Assembly: GCF_002706375.1 (NCBI RefSeq)
Contig: NZ_CP017706.1
Coordinates: 1,860,001 to 1,924,000 of the forward strand
Direction of reading: 5' to 3'
Origin: Lactobacillus amylovorus DSM 20531
GTDB taxonomy: Bacteria; Bacillota; Bacilli; Lactobacillales; Lactobacillaceae
Length of the DNA: 64,000 bases
Made by a program: the position numbers and the translations under genes. Positions 40,810 to 50,741 of this stretch are shown here, piece after piece (the stretch's first letter is position 1; every line of letters begins with the position of its first letter). Below the pieces are notes generated by a model. That model made no database searches and had not been told where the DNA came from. It saw nothing but the letters and a program-made list of their open reading frames with translations.

Positions 40810-42165
40810 TTGGAGAACTCAAATCTTTTAGTGGGACTCGATATAGGAACCACAAGTATAAAAGCCGTTGTTGCAGATTCAGGTAAAGTGATTGGTGCAG
40901 TTACCACGCCTAATTCTGGCATGAGACATGGTCAAATCGTTGATATCGATCAAACTGCTGCGGCAATTAGTAGAGCACTTAAGAGTGTAGCTGAAAAGAC
41001 TAACGCTAAAATATATAGCGTTGTTGCTGGGATTCCAGTAGGGATGCTGCAATTAGAGACAGCTACTGGTTTTAGCAATGTTGGCGAACAAGGCCAAGAA
41101 GTAAGTAATGGTGATGTTAAGCGTGCAATCCAATCTGCTATTAAATCTGCAGCTAAGGATAATCGTGATGCAATCACTTTCTTGCCAAGTCGCTTTTTAA
41201 TCGATGGTAAGACCGAAGTTGACGATCCAAGAAAGATGATCGCTCGTTCATTAGGCGTAAGTGGCATTTTGCTTACTGCTCCTACAGGTCCATTGCACAA
41301 CATTAAGAAAGCAATCGAACGAGCTGGATATCATAATAACTTCTTCGTACCAACTCCATTGGCAATTTCCAGTGTTGCATTAAACGAAAGCGAGCGCACC
41401 TTTGGGTCAGTTATTATTGACTTAGGTGGCGGTGTAAGTACTGCGACTGTAATTAAAGATGATCAAATCAAATACGCTAACATCGACTTAGAAGGTGGCA
41501 GCGATATTACTAATGATATCTCCACTGTTTTAAGTATTTCTAAGAGCGATGCGGAACAAATTAAATTGGATTATGGTTATGCAGATCCTGATTTTGCCTC
41601 AAAGAATGATAAGTTTGCAATTAACAGCGTAGGCGCTAATGGACAACAAATGATTGATGAGGTTTACCTCAGTGAAATCATTAATGCTCGTTTGGAGCAA
41701 ATTTTGACCAGATTAGGTAAAGGGCTTGCTAAGCACCATGCCTTAAAGCAACCAGGTGGTATCGTAATTACCGGTGGCACAAGCTTGTTAGAAGGCATTG
41801 ATAGTTTGACGGCCAATGGCTTAAATGTAAAAGCACGTATTTATCAACCTGATCAAATTGGAATGCGTAATCCAATTTATACTGCTGCTTATGGTATTGT
41901 AAATTATTCATACAAGATGTCAGAAATCTACTATTTAGTTAACGGAGTAATTTACGGCTTTGGTGAAACTGAAGTTGAAGAACCTGTTCAAACAAAAAGT
42001 TCCAAGATTTCGAAAAGTACGGCTTCTAATAGTGAAAGTCAAGCCAAAGAAGCTTATAATAGAAACAAAATATCCGATGAAGACGCATCTTCATCGGATG
42101 AAAAATATAATAATCGAGAAAAAACTAATGGCTTAAAGAGCTTCTTTAAGAAATTCTTTGATTAA
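40810..42165 (+). CDS. ftsA: Cell division protein FtsA
   Basis: Actin-like protein that tethers FtsZ to the membrane. The 451 residues show LVGLDIGTTSIKAVV (about 6-20), the 1C domain region, IIDLGGGVSTAT and GIVITGGTSLLEG, with an amphipathic C-terminus (LKSFFKKFFD) that binds the membrane. The region between (about 395-440) is an acidic, Ser-rich linker whose DNA contains a perfect 12-bp hairpin. The start is TTG behind GGGGG. Confidence 0.95.
   Translation: MENSNLLVGLDIGTTSIKAVVADSGKVIGAVTTPNSGMRHGQIVDIDQTAAAISRALKSVAEKTNAKIYSVVAGIPVGMLQLETATGFSNVGEQGQEVSNGDVKRAIQSAIKSAAKDNRDAITFLPSRFLIDGKTEVDDPRKMIARSLGVSGILLTAPTGPLHNIKKAIERAGYHNNFFVPTPLAISSVALNESERTFGSVIIDLGGGVSTATVIKDDQIKYANIDLEGGSDITNDISTVLSISKSDAEQIKLDYGYADPDFASKNDKFAINSVGANGQQMIDEVYLSEIINARLEQILTRLGKGLAKHHALKQPGGIVITGGTSLLEGIDSLTANGLNVKARIYQPDQIGMRNPIYTAAYGIVNYSYKMSEIYYLVNGVIYGFGETEVEEPVQTKSSKISKSTASNSESQAKEAYNRNKISDEDASSSDEKYNNREKTNGLKSFFKKFFD
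42072..42099 (+). other. Perfect 12-bp hairpin in the ftsA linker
   Basis: ATCCGATGAAGA (42072-42083) and TCTTCATCGGAT (42088-42099) pair without mismatch around a CGCA loop. It lies about 80 bases before the ftsZ ribosome site, in codons for a Ser/Asp-rich linker, and has no T-run. It may be a processing or stability element between ftsA and ftsZ; that is inference. Confidence 0.5.
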
Positions 42166-42180
42166 AGGTGGGTAAATTTA

Positions 42181-43539
42181 ATGGATTTTACATTCGATTC
42201 AGACGACAATAAAAATGCTGTCATCAAAGTTATTGGTGTTGGCGGTGCCGGAGGCAATGCTGTTAACCGAATGATTGACGATGGTGTACAAGGAGTTTCC
42301 TTTATTGCAGCAAACACTGATGTGCAAGCATTAAACAGCAATAAAGCTGAAAACAAGATTCAATTAGGACCTAAATTGACACGTGGTTTAGGTGCTGGTT
42401 CACATCCAGAAGTTGGACAAAAAGCAGCTGAAGAAAGTGAACAAACAATTGAAGATGCACTCAAGGGTGCAGATATGATCTTCATTACCGCTGGTATGGG
42501 TGGTGGTACCGGTACTGGTGCAGCTCCTGTAGTAGCCAAAATTGCACGTGAGACTGGTGCTTTAACCGTTGGGGTAGTTACACGTCCATTTAGTTTTGAA
42601 GGCCCTAAGCGTTCAAAAAACGCCGCTGAAGGTATTACTCAACTTAAGCAATACGTTGACACTTTAGTTATCATTGCTAATAACCGTTTGCTTGAAATGG
42701 TTGACAAGAAGACCCCTATGATGGATGCCTTCAAGGAAGCAGATAATGTCTTGAAGCAAGGTGTTCAAGGTATTTCAGACTTGATCACTTCAACTGACTA
42801 CGTTAACTTGGACTTTGCCGATGTTAAGACTGTTATGGAAAACCAAGGTGCAGCCTTGATGGGTATCGGTCGTGCTAGTGGTGAAAACAGAACTGTTGAA
42901 GCAACTAAGCTTGCTATTTCTTCACCACTTCTTGAAGTTTCAATCGATGGTGCTAAGCAAGTTCTTCTTAACATTACTGGTGGTCCTGACCTTACTTTGT
43001 TTGAAGCACAAGATGCATCAGAAATCGTTTCTAAGGCAGCTGGCGATGATGTAAACATTATCTTCGGTACTTCAATTAATCCAAACTTAGGTGATGAAGT
43101 TGTTGTAACAGTTATTGCTACTGGTATTGATTCTGAAGCCGAAGAAGCTGCATCAAAGCAGTTACCAGGACGCAGTCACCAAATTAAGGCTCAACCTAAG
43201 AAGGCTGCTGAACCAGAAGCTAATAAGACAGTTCAACCTGAAACTGAAACTCAACCAGTTGATCGACCACAAACTGTTCACCCAGCTTCTGAAACAGAAG
43301 AAAAGCATGAAGCTCCAAAGCAAACTATGGTAGATCCTACTAGTGTTTGGGGTTTGAACGATAATCAAGATAATCAAAGAAGAAATGCCAAGCCTGCTGA
43401 ACCAATGAAGGATCAAGAAAGTTTTGATGCTTTTGGTAATGATGGTCAAGACAGTATTTCTCAAATTGAAACTAGTGCTCAAGATGACGATGATGATAAC
43501 AGTGATATCCCATTCTTTAAGCATCGTGGCGAAAACTAG
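42181..43539 (+). CDS. ftsZ: Cell division protein FtsZ
   Basis: Tubulin-like GTPase that forms the division ring. The 452 residues have [15 protein letters not shown] (about 15-29), the tubulin signature [12 protein letters not shown] (about 106-117), the T7 loop NLDFADVK and a long acidic C-terminal linker (about 320-435). It ends with the conserved peptide DIPFFKHR, which binds FtsA, SepF and EzrA. The linker is longer than in Bacillus. An AAGGTGGG ribosome site precedes the ATG. Confidence 0.98.
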   Translation: MDFTFDSDDNKNAVIKVIGVGGAGGNAVNRMIDDGVQGVSFIAANTDVQALNSNKAENKIQLGPKLTRGLGAGSHPEVGQKAAEESEQTIEDALKGADMIFITAGMGGGTGTGAAPVVAKIARETGALTVGVVTRPFSFEGPKRSKNAAEGITQLKQYVDTLVIIANNRLLEMVDKKTPMMDAFKEADNVLKQGVQGISDLITSTDYVNLDFADVKTVMENQGAALMGIGRASGENRTVEATKLAISSPLLEVSIDGAKQVLLNITGGPDLTLFEAQDASEIVSKAAGDDVNIIFGTSINPNLGDEVVVTVIATGIDSEAEEAASKQLPGRSHQIKAQPKKAAEPEANKTVQPETETQPVDRPQTVHPASETEEKHEAPKQTMVDPTSVWGLNDNQDNQRRNAKPAEPMKDQESFDAFGNDGQDSISQIETSAQDDDDDNSDIPFFKHRGEN

Positions 43540-43558
43540 TAGTCGGAGGTAAATAACG

Positions 43559-43996
43559 ATGGCTTTTGATAAATTAGGCAGATTCTTTGGAATTTCAAAT
43601 GATGATGAATTGGAAAATGATGAAGAATATGTTGCTCAGAGTAACGAAAACAACGAAGATGTACCTCTAAATTCTGTAAGCCGTGATAATGTAGTATCAA
43701 TTAAATCCGGTTTAAATTCATCTAAGAGCAAAATCGTATTGTACGAACCTAGAGTTTATTCAGATGCTAAAGATGTTGCACAAAACTTGCTTAACAATAA
43801 AGCAGTGGTGATCAATTTTAGTAGAATGGAAGACGACTCAGCTCGTAGAATCGTTGATTTCATTACAGGCACGGTTTATGCCTTGAATGGTGAAATCCAA
43901 CGCATCGGTGATCGAATCTTTTTGGCTACGCCACCAAAGTTTGTCACTGATGGAAAAATTAGTGATTTAGTGGATAAGAAAGATAATTTAAGTTAA
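43559..43996 (+). CDS. sepF: Cell division protein SepF
   Basis: FtsZ-binding membrane anchor of the divisome. The 145 residues have a short N-terminal amphipathic segment (MAFDKLGRFFGI), an acidic linker and the core domain (about 60-140) with the family pattern VINFSRMEDDSARRIVDFITGTVYAL split by a variable start. It follows ftsZ with a GGAGG site and overlaps the YggT gene by one base. Confidence 0.95.
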   Translation: MAFDKLGRFFGISNDDELENDEEYVAQSNENNEDVPLNSVSRDNVVSIKSGLNSSKSKIVLYEPRVYSDAKDVAQNLLNNKAVVINFSRMEDDSARRIVDFITGTVYALNGEIQRIGDRIFLATPPKFVTDGKISDLVDKKDNLS

Positions 43997-44298
43997 TGTT
44001 CAACGTAATACATACAATTTATTTAATTCTTACTTGGATATTATGGCTCTACAGTCTTTTTATCGTAATCGACGCAATTATGAGTTGGTTGCCAATGTTG
44101 CGCAACTCAGCTGTGGGGCGCTTCTTAGATAAAGTTGTTAATCCATATCTAGACTTATTTAGAAGAGGTCCACTTGCTAGATTAGCTTATTCAACGGGGA
44201 TTGATGTTTCTCCAATAATTGCGTTATTCATTTTGTATTTCGTACAAAATTATGTCTTGATTTGGATTTTTAATCTTTTATTGAGGCTAGTAGGTTAA
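43996..44298 (+). CDS. YggT family membrane protein (YlmG)
   Basis: A 100-residue protein with two hydrophobic regions around FLDKVVNPYLDLFRRG, the YggT signature. Members sit in the ftsZ-divIVA interval of most Gram-positive bacteria and are linked to membrane and nucleoid organisation, but their activity is unknown. Start and stop overlap sepF and the next gene, so the group is translated in series. Confidence 0.92.
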   Translation: MFNVIHTIYLILTWILWLYSLFIVIDAIMSWLPMLRNSAVGRFLDKVVNPYLDLFRRGPLARLAYSTGIDVSPIIALFILYFVQNYVLIWIFNLLLRLVG

Positions 44299-45098
44299 TG
44301 GAACGTAGACAAGCAAGTAAGTTTTACCCACATTTTAATCAAGAAGAAAGACCAGTAATTGACTATTTTACTGGTCTTTTTAATCAGTTGATTTTTAAAC
44401 ATGAATCAATTTTAACGGATTTTCTAGATCCAGCTAAAAGAGATATTTTGAAAACAATTGTTGGTAATGATGCCTTTATCCAAGAGTATGGTGGTTATTC
44501 TGACGCAGAAAAGAAGAGGGTATTTTTAAGCGAGGAATGGGTTAATCTTCGTCCAGACGATTACCAAATTCAGCCCTATGAAATAGATTACCCTCAGAAA
44601 TTTATTCAAATTAATCACAGTGCCATCTTAGGTACTTTAGCTAATTCAGGCATTGATACTGATACTTTTGGTGATATCATTACTGATGGAAATGGCAAGT
44701 GGCAGTTTTTTGCTAAAAAAGAACTAGCTGATTTCTTTGAAGAACAAATCGATCGAATAGGAAGAGCACAAGTAAAATTAAAACCAATTACGTTTAAAGA
44801 GGTTTTAGTGCCCGAAGATGATTCTAGTGAAAAAACTGAAATTGTTGCTTCTATGAGAATCGATGCTGTTTTGTCTGGGATCAGCAAACAAAGCCGCGGC
44901 CAAATCCAAAAGATGATTAATAGTCAATTAGTCAAATTAAATTGGCATGACGTAATAGATTCTAATATAATGGTAAAAGAAAATGATGTCTTAAGCCTAA
45001 GACATTTTGGTCGAATTTTAATTGAGGATGTTTCGGCTACAAGAAAAGGTAAGTATAAGGTGGTGCTCAAACTTTGGCAGACAAAAAAACGCAATTGA
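44298..45098 (+). CDS. S4-domain RNA-binding protein YlmH
   Basis: A 266-residue cytosolic protein with a C-terminal S4 RNA-binding domain (about 185-245, MRIDAVLSGISKQSRGQIQK). YlmH-type proteins bind ribosomal RNA or stalled 50S subunits and are reported to take part in ribosome rescue. The gene is part of the ylm group behind ftsZ. A terminator-like hairpin lies inside its first 90 bases. Its end overlaps divIVA. Confidence 0.92.
   Translation: MERRQASKFYPHFNQEERPVIDYFTGLFNQLIFKHESILTDFLDPAKRDILKTIVGNDAFIQEYGGYSDAEKKRVFLSEEWVNLRPDDYQIQPYEIDYPQKFIQINHSAILGTLANSGIDTDTFGDIITDGNGKWQFFAKKELADFFEEQIDRIGRAQVKLKPITFKEVLVPEDDSSEKTEIVASMRIDAVLSGISKQSRGQIQKMINSQLVKLNWHDVIDSNIMVKENDVLSLRHFGRILIEDVSATRKGKYKVVLKLWQTKKRN
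44347..44381 (+). other. Terminator-like hairpin inside ylmH
   Basis: AAAGACCAGTAA (44347-44358) and TTACTGGTCTTT (44368-44379) form a perfect 12-bp stem with a 9-base loop and end in five T. It has all the marks of an intrinsic terminator but lies about 50 bases inside the gene. It could attenuate ylmH-divIVA. Confidence 0.55.
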
Positions 45099-45910
45099 CT
45101 CCAATGGATATTCATAATAAGGAGTTTAAGTCTAGGGGGCGTAATGGTTATGATCGCTACGAAGTAGACAGCTTCTTAGATGAAATCGTTGATAATTATG
45201 GGGATGCGCTTGATCAAATCGTTGATTTAAAGAATGAGGTTGTATCTTTAAACTCTAAGATAAAAGATCTACAAGCTCAAGTTGATGAATACAATGACAA
45301 GAAGAAATCAATCAATAAGTCTCTTATTTCTGCTCAACAAAATGCAGATGAAATGAAAGAAAGAGCAGAGGCAGAAGCTAGACGCATTGTTGAAGATGCT
45401 AAAAAGCAAGCTGAGACTGATACAAATTATCAAAAGCAACAACAAGAAGTTATTTCAAGCGATTATAAGCGCTTGAAAGAGCAAATTGGTGAATTCCGTA
45501 ATCGGATGCAATCAATGTTACAAGATGAAATTGATAATTTGAGTGATGAACGTTGGCAACATGCATTGGATGAATATTTCCATACACAACGTTTCTATCC
45601 AGGTGGCGGTGCTGAACCTCTTCCAGCTGGTCCAGAATCACAAGAAGAAGAGTTTGCTCGTGAAGCCGCATTAGACGATGATGACGACGAAGATATTGAC
45701 AACTACGATGAAAATGACGTAAACTCTTCTCAAGACCCTGATGATTTGAGTTTAGAAACGCCAGATGATCCTGACGACGATGACAATGATTCAGCTCCTA
45801 AGCCAATGACAGGGGACAGTCCGAGTCATGAGACAGTTAATATTAAGCCCGACGATGCAGCAAGCAAGTTAGGTTCAACGATTGTATTTCCGGACGATTA
45901 TAAAAAATAG
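45074..45910 (+). CDS. divIVA: Cell division initiation protein DivIVA
   Basis: Coiled-coil protein that gathers at curved membrane, at poles and septa. The N-terminal lipid-binding domain is clear (TPMDIHNKEFKSRGRNGYDR), followed by two coiled coils (about 35-165) and an acidic, Asp-rich tail (about 195-278). The start is TTG inside the end of ylmH. The tail is longer than in Bacillus. It is the last gene of the division cluster; the ileS leader follows. Confidence 0.95.
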   Translation: MADKKTQLTPMDIHNKEFKSRGRNGYDRYEVDSFLDEIVDNYGDALDQIVDLKNEVVSLNSKIKDLQAQVDEYNDKKKSINKSLISAQQNADEMKERAEAEARRIVEDAKKQAETDTNYQKQQQEVISSDYKRLKEQIGEFRNRMQSMLQDEIDNLSDERWQHALDEYFHTQRFYPGGGAEPLPAGPESQEEEFAREAALDDDDDEDIDNYDENDVNSSQDPDDLSLETPDDPDDDDNDSAPKPMTGDSPSHETVNIKPDDAASKLGSTIVFPDDYKK

Positions 45911-45919
45911 CTAATTAGA

Positions 45920-46112
45920 TTGACAGTAAAACTTGATGGCAAATCAGCGAGTTAGTGGTGGTGCGAGACTAACATAAGAGCCGGATAGTTGATCAGCTGC
46001 CTATTGATCTAAACGTATTTTGCACGTTACGCAAAATTAAGTGGAACTCATTTTGAGTTCAATTTAGGTGGTACCACGGTTAACCTCGTCCTAATTTGGG
46101 ACGAGGTTTTCT
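45920..46112 (+). promoter_or_regulatory. T-box leader of ileS
   Basis: The T-box sequence AGGTGGTACCACGG is at 46066-46079, followed by the terminator AACCTCGTCC/GGACGAGGTT with T-run (46082-46112). Stem I contains AGCGAG and a GGTGGTGCGAG loop near 45947-45968. The isoleucine specifier could not be assigned with certainty (ATA at 45974 and ATC at 45992 are candidates). Uncharged tRNA-Ile should allow read-through into ileS. Confidence 0.9.
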
Positions 46113-46134
46113 TTTTTAGAAAGGATTAATGTTA

Positions 46135-48918
46135 ATGAGAATTAAGGATACGCTTAATTTAGGTAAAACTAAATTTAAGATGCGTGGTAATTTACCCGTT
46201 CGTGAAGCTCAATGGCAAAAAGAATGGGAAGAAAATGATTTATATGAACAAAGATTAAAGTTAAACGAAGGTCACCCTCGTTTCGATTTACATGATGGCC
46301 CTCCATTTGCTAACGGTAATATTCACATGGGCCACGCTTTGAACAAGATTTCAAAGGATATCATTGTTCGTTACAAGAACATGAATGGTTATTATGCACC
46401 ATACGTTCCAGGTTGGGATACTCATGGTCTTCCAGTTGAACAACAATTGGCCAAAAAAGGTGTAGATCGTAAGACAATGGATCGTGCTAAGTATCGTGAA
46501 CTTTGTCGTCAATATGCTGAAGAACAAATTCAAAAGCAAATGACTGACTTTAAGCGTTTGGGAGTAATGGCAGATTGGGATCACCCATACATTACTTTGC
46601 AACACGATTTCGAAGCACAAGAAATTCGTGTCTTCGGTGAAATGTACAAGAAGGGTTACATTTACAAGGGTAAGAAGCCAGTTTACTGGTCATGGTCAAG
46701 TGAATCAACTTTGGCAGAAGCAGAAGTTGAATACAAGGACGTTGAAGCAAACTCAATTTTTGTTGCTTTCCCAGTTACTGACGGTAAGGGTATTATCGAC
46801 CCTAAGGATACTTACTTCGTAATTTGGACTACTACTCCTTGGACTATTCCAGCTAACGAAGCTATTTGTGTTAACCCTAAATTTGATTACTCAGTTGTTC
46901 AAGTAGGCGACAAGAGATACGTTGTAGCTAGTGGCTTACTTGACAAGGTTGCTGAAGAAATCGGTTGGGATGACTACAAGGTCGTTCAAACTGTAAAGGG
47001 TGCCGACATGGAATACATGAAGGCTAAGCACCCAATCTACGATAAGGAAAGTCTTGTAATTGAAGGTTTCCACGTAACTTTGGATGATGGTACTGGTTTA
47101 GTTCATACTGCACCTGGTTTTGGTGAAGATGACTTTAACGTGGGTCAAAAGTACAATTTACCAATCTTCAGCCCAGTAGATGCACATGGTTGCTACACTG
47201 ATGAAGTACCTGAACTTAAGGGCATGTTCTACCAAGACGTAGATAAATTGATGATCCAAAAGCTTAAGGACGCTGGTGCACTTCTTAAACTTAAGGTCTT
47301 CACTCACTCATACCCACACGATTGGCGTACTAAGAAACCAGTTATCTTTAGAGCAACTACACAATGGTTTGCTTCAATTGCTCCATTTAGAGATCAAATT
47401 CTTGATCAAATTGATAAGGCTGAATTCATCCCTTCATGGGGTAAGACACGTCTGTACAACATGATTAAGGACCGTGGTGACTGGGTAATTTCACGTCAAC
47501 GTGCTTGGGGTGTGCCACTTCCAATCTTCTACGCTGAAGATGGTACTCCAGTTGTTACTCCAGAAACTATTGAACATATTGCCAAGATCTTTGAAAAAGA
47601 AGGATCAAACGCTTGGTACACTCACACTGCTAAGGAATTATTGCCAGACGGCTTTACTTCAGAACACTCACCAAATGGTGAATTTACTAAGGAAAAGGAT
47701 ATCCTTGATGTTTGGTTTGACTCTGGTTCATCATGGTCAGGCGTAATGGAAAAACGTGATGGCTTGCACTTCCCAGCAGACCTTTATCTTGAAGGTAGTG
47801 ACCAATACCGTGGTTGGTTCAACTCAAGTTTGATTACTTCAGTTGCTGTAACTGGTAAGGCTCCTTACAAAGAAGTATTGTCACAAGGTTTCGTATTGGA
47901 TGACAAGGGTCACAAGATGTCCAAGTCACTTGGCAATGTCATTTCACCAAACGACGTAATTAAACGTATGGGTGCCGAAATCATCAGACTTTGGGTTGCT
48001 CAAGCTGACACTACTTCTGACGTTGCAGTTTCAATGGGTATTTTGCAACAATCAGCAGAAAGCTACAGAAAGATCAGAAACACTTTCCGTTACATGCTTG
48101 CTAACACAAGTGATTTTGATCCAAAGGAAAGCCGTATTGCTTATGATGATCTTCGTTCAGTTGACCAATACATGGAAGTTAAATTGAATGACTTAGTAAA
48201 GGGCTGCTTGGCAGCATATGACAAGTTTGACTTTACTACAGTATTCAAGAAGGTCTTCAACTTCATTTCAAACGACCTTTCAGCATTCTACCTTGATTTT
48301 GCCAAGGATGTTCTTTATATCGAAGGTCAAGACAGTCATGCACGTCGTTCAATGCAAACTGTTATCTACGATGCAGCAGTTAAGTTGGACAAGGTTTTAA
48401 CTCCAATTTTGCCACACACTATGGAAGAAATTTGGGGCTTCTTGAAGGAACCAGAAGACTACGTACAACTTGCTAATATGCCTAAGGTTGAAGGTTATGC
48501 AAATCATGATGAACTCCTTGAAAACTGGGGTAAATTCATGAACCTTCGCAATGATGTATTAAAGGCATTGGAAGATGCAAGAAACAAGAAGTTGATTGGT
48601 AAATCATTCGAAGCAGCTGTAACTATTTATCCAGATAAGGAAACTAAGGCTATGCTTGATGATTTAGATGCTGACTTCAGACAAATCTTGATCGTATCTA
48701 AGTTAACCATCGCTGATGGTGAAGCACCTGAAGATGCTGAAAAATTGAATAATGCAAGTATTGTAGTTGAACATGCTGAAGGCGAAGTTTGTCCTCGTTG
48801 TAGAATGATCAGAACTGATATTGGTGAAGATCCTAAGTTGCCAAAACTTTGTGGTCGTTGTGCTAAGATTGTAGAAGCTGATTATCCAGAAGCTGTTCAA
48901 GAAGGATTAGAAGAATAA
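46135..48918 (+). CDS. ileS: Isoleucyl-tRNA synthetase
   Basis: Class I synthetase that charges tRNA-Ile and edits valine. The 927 residues show [16 protein letters not shown] (HIGH region, about 52-68), the editing domain with [17 protein letters not shown] in [10 protein letters not shown] (about 594), and a C-terminal zinc site with two Cys pairs (CPRC and CGRC). The frame starts at ATG 46129, but AAAGGA is better placed for ATG 46135. It follows divIVA, as in many Firmicutes, under its own T-box. Confidence 0.97.
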   Translation: MRIKDTLNLGKTKFKMRGNLPVREAQWQKEWEENDLYEQRLKLNEGHPRFDLHDGPPFANGNIHMGHALNKISKDIIVRYKNMNGYYAPYVPGWDTHGLPVEQQLAKKGVDRKTMDRAKYRELCRQYAEEQIQKQMTDFKRLGVMADWDHPYITLQHDFEAQEIRVFGEMYKKGYIYKGKKPVYWSWSSESTLAEAEVEYKDVEANSIFVAFPVTDGKGIIDPKDTYFVIWTTTPWTIPANEAICVNPKFDYSVVQVGDKRYVVASGLLDKVAEEIGWDDYKVVQTVKGADMEYMKAKHPIYDKESLVIEGFHVTLDDGTGLVHTAPGFGEDDFNVGQKYNLPIFSPVDAHGCYTDEVPELKGMFYQDVDKLMIQKLKDAGALLKLKVFTHSYPHDWRTKKPVIFRATTQWFASIAPFRDQILDQIDKAEFIPSWGKTRLYNMIKDRGDWVISRQRAWGVPLPIFYAEDGTPVVTPETIEHIAKIFEKEGSNAWYTHTAKELLPDGFTSEHSPNGEFTKEKDILDVWFDSGSSWSGVMEKRDGLHFPADLYLEGSDQYRGWFNSSLITSVAVTGKAPYKEVLSQGFVLDDKGHKMSKSLGNVISPNDVIKRMGAEIIRLWVAQADTTSDVAVSMGILQQSAESYRKIRNTFRYMLANTSDFDPKESRIAYDDLRSVDQYMEVKLNDLVKGCLAAYDKFDFTTVFKKVFNFISNDLSAFYLDFAKDVLYIEGQDSHARRSMQTVIYDAAVKLDKVLTPILPHTMEEIWGFLKEPEDYVQLANMPKVEGYANHDELLENWGKFMNLRNDVLKALEDARNKKLIGKSFEAAVTIYPDKETKAMLDDLDADFRQILIVSKLTIADGEAPEDAEKLNNASIVVEHAEGEVCPRCRMIRTDIGEDPKLPKLCGRCAKIVEADYPEAVQEGLEE

Positions 48919-49121
48919 TGCGTTTAGGTACTGTTAAACAATTCGATGATGGCAGCAGCTACGGCTTTATTGAAGATGACAAGAATCATAAATCATATTT
49001 TGTCTTTTATAAGGCCATTAAAGAAGAAGGCTATAAAACCTTAAAAGTAGGCGATAGAGTTAAGTATCAATTAGCTCAAGGTAAAAACGGCCTGCAATGC
49101 GTTAATGTTTATTTAGCCTAA
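48918..49121 (+). CDS. Divergent cold-shock-domain protein
   Basis: A 67-residue protein with the CSD layout: GTVKQFDDGSSYGFIEDD (strand 1 and an RNP1-like motif), then SYFVFYKAI (RNP2 region, usually VFVHFSAI), and VGDRVKYQLAQGKNGLQCVNV. RNP1 lacks the usual Lys-Gly-Phe/Tyr-Gly-Phe form, so nucleic-acid affinity may differ. It overlaps the ileS stop by one base and is likely expressed with ileS under T-box control. Confidence 0.82.
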   Translation: MRLGTVKQFDDGSSYGFIEDDKNHKSYFVFYKAIKEEGYKTLKVGDRVKYQLAQGKNGLQCVNVYLA

Positions 49122-49139
49122 AAGGAGACACGAGACTTA

Positions 49140-49709
49140 GTGGATTTAAAAGAAACAGAAATCTCATCGCAGCAAATTTTTCAAGGACGAATCTTAGATT
49201 TATCAGTTCGCACAATTAAGCTACCTGATGGCGAAACTGCAACAAGAGAAATAATTAAACACCGTCCAGCATCTGGCGTGATCGCAATTAACGATGAACA
49301 AAAGATGCTTTTGGTAAAGCAATGGCGTGAAGCAATTAAACAAATTACGCTCGAAATTCCAGCAGGTTTAATTGATCCTACAGATGCCAGTCCTCTTGAT
49401 GCAATGAAACGTGAATTAAATGAAGAAGGCGGCTATAAGGCAGATTATTGGGAAAAGGTAAGTGAATTTTACTCAAGCCCAGGCTTCTGTGATGAAAAGA
49501 TGTATCTTTTCTACTGTGATACTTTGACTAAGCTTACTGACAAACGTTCATTGGATGAAGATGAATTCTTGACCGCTGATTGGTACAGCTTAGACGAATT
49601 GAAGAATTTGTTATCTGAAGGAAAAATCGTTGATGCCAAGACTATTTATGCAATTACTGTTTGGGAAAACATGTTGTTGCGTAATACTCAAAGCGAGAAT
49701 AAAGAATAA
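49140..49709 (+). CDS. Nudix hydrolase, ADP-ribose pyrophosphatase type
   Basis: Probably hydrolyses ADP-ribose or a related nucleotide sugar. The 189 residues carry a Nudix box starting GLIDPTDASPLDAMKREL and ending NEEGGY. It has the catalytic RELxEE core but one extra residue and Asp in place of the first Glu. The pattern SPGFCDEKMYLF further on is typical of the NudF/ADPRase group. The start is GTG behind AAAGGAGA. It overlaps the next gene by one base. Confidence 0.88.
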   Translation: MDLKETEISSQQIFQGRILDLSVRTIKLPDGETATREIIKHRPASGVIAINDEQKMLLVKQWREAIKQITLEIPAGLIDPTDASPLDAMKRELNEEGGYKADYWEKVSEFYSSPGFCDEKMYLFYCDTLTKLTDKRSLDEDEFLTADWYSLDELKNLLSEGKIVDAKTIYAITVWENMLLRNTQSENKE

Positions 49710-50023
49710 TGACAGAGAAACGTTCTGATTATCGTAAACGGCAGAAAAAAGGTTTAATAGATAAAGTCAAGTCAGCTTTTTCAAATAATGATTCAGAAGA
49801 AGTTGATGTTAATCCCGATTTCACCAAGGATAAAAACGAGGTTGAAAATCTACGTCGTCCCTTGACTAGGGATGGACAAGAGTTTTATCAACGCGATGAA
49901 ACTATTGATAAAGAGACAGTACGTGAAAATAAGTCTTTAAAACTGAAAAAAAGATTGAATCGTGCTATTCTGTTAGTAATCGTATTGATAGTTTTAGTGC
50001 TACTTGCGCTATTTCATTTATAA
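49709..50023 (+). CDS. Hypothetical tail-anchored protein
   Basis: I do not recognise a family. The 104 residues are strongly charged (MTEKRSDYRKRQKKGLIDKV), with an acidic middle and a single C-terminal membrane helix (about 82-102, ILLVIVLIVLVLLALF). The N-terminus should remain in the cytosol. It sits between the Nudix and mtnN genes with overlapping start and stop, so it is part of that transcript. Confidence 0.75.
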   Translation: MTEKRSDYRKRQKKGLIDKVKSAFSNNDSEEVDVNPDFTKDKNEVENLRRPLTRDGQEFYQRDETIDKETVRENKSLKLKKRLNRAILLVIVLIVLVLLALFHL

Positions 50024-50042
50024 TTTGGAAATGAGGAATAAG

Positions 50043-50738
50043 ATGAAGATTGCAATTATCGTCCCAATGGCTGAAGAAGCTGAATTTTATCGTAATCATT
50101 TCCATTCAGAAAATAAAGAAATGTTCGGATCTACTGAATTCGAACATTTTTCTGTTAATGGCAATGATGTATATTTAGGTTTGAGTGGTATTGGTAAAGT
50201 CCAAGCAGCCATGAATCTTTCTAGTTTGTTAACTAGTGTTGATATTGATGTAATATTTATGACTGGTTCAGCTGGTGCCCTTAAAGAAGATGTTCATCAA
50301 GAAGATCTTGTTTTGCCTAATGCATTTGCATATTATGATGCGCATAATACCGCAGCTGGTGACTATGTAGAAGGTCAAATTCCACAACAACCAGCTCGAT
50401 TTGTACTTGATTCACCAGAACGTGCAGCATTTGCAAATTACTTGAAAAAGCAAAATGTTGCCTTTCGCGAAGGCTTAGTAGTAACTGGTGACTCATTTAT
50501 TGCATCAAGTAAGCAAAAAGAAGAAATTAAAAAGAACTTCCCAGACGCTTTATGTGTTGAAATGGAAGGTGCGGCCTTTGCACAAGTTGTTCATGCCTTT
50601 AATAAGCCATTGGTTGCTATGCGTGCAATTTCCGATAATGGTGATGGATCAGCTAACGAAGATTTTGATACTTTCGTCAAGAAAGTGGGAGCTAAGGCCG
50701 CTAAGTTAATTAGTGATTATGTAGAAAAGATGAATTAG
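50043..50738 (+). CDS. mtnN: 5'-methylthioadenosine/S-adenosylhomocysteine nucleosidase
   Basis: Cleaves methylthioadenosine and S-adenosylhomocysteine, clearing by-products of methylation and supplying the precursor for LuxS. The 231 residues begin MKIAIIVPMAEEAEFY. They show FMTGSAGALKEDV and the active-site regions VVTGDSFIAS, VEMEGAAFAQV and AISDNGDGSANEDF. The frame is open to 50004, but ATG 50043 has a GAGGA ribosome site and the normal N-terminus. It lies 3 bases before iscS. Confidence 0.95.
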   Translation: MKIAIIVPMAEEAEFYRNHFHSENKEMFGSTEFEHFSVNGNDVYLGLSGIGKVQAAMNLSSLLTSVDIDVIFMTGSAGALKEDVHQEDLVLPNAFAYYDAHNTAAGDYVEGQIPQQPARFVLDSPERAAFANYLKKQNVAFREGLVVTGDSFIASSKQKEEIKKNFPDALCVEMEGAAFAQVVHAFNKPLVAMRAISDNGDGSANEDFDTFVKKVGAKAAKLISDYVEKMN

Positions 50739-50741
50739 AGT

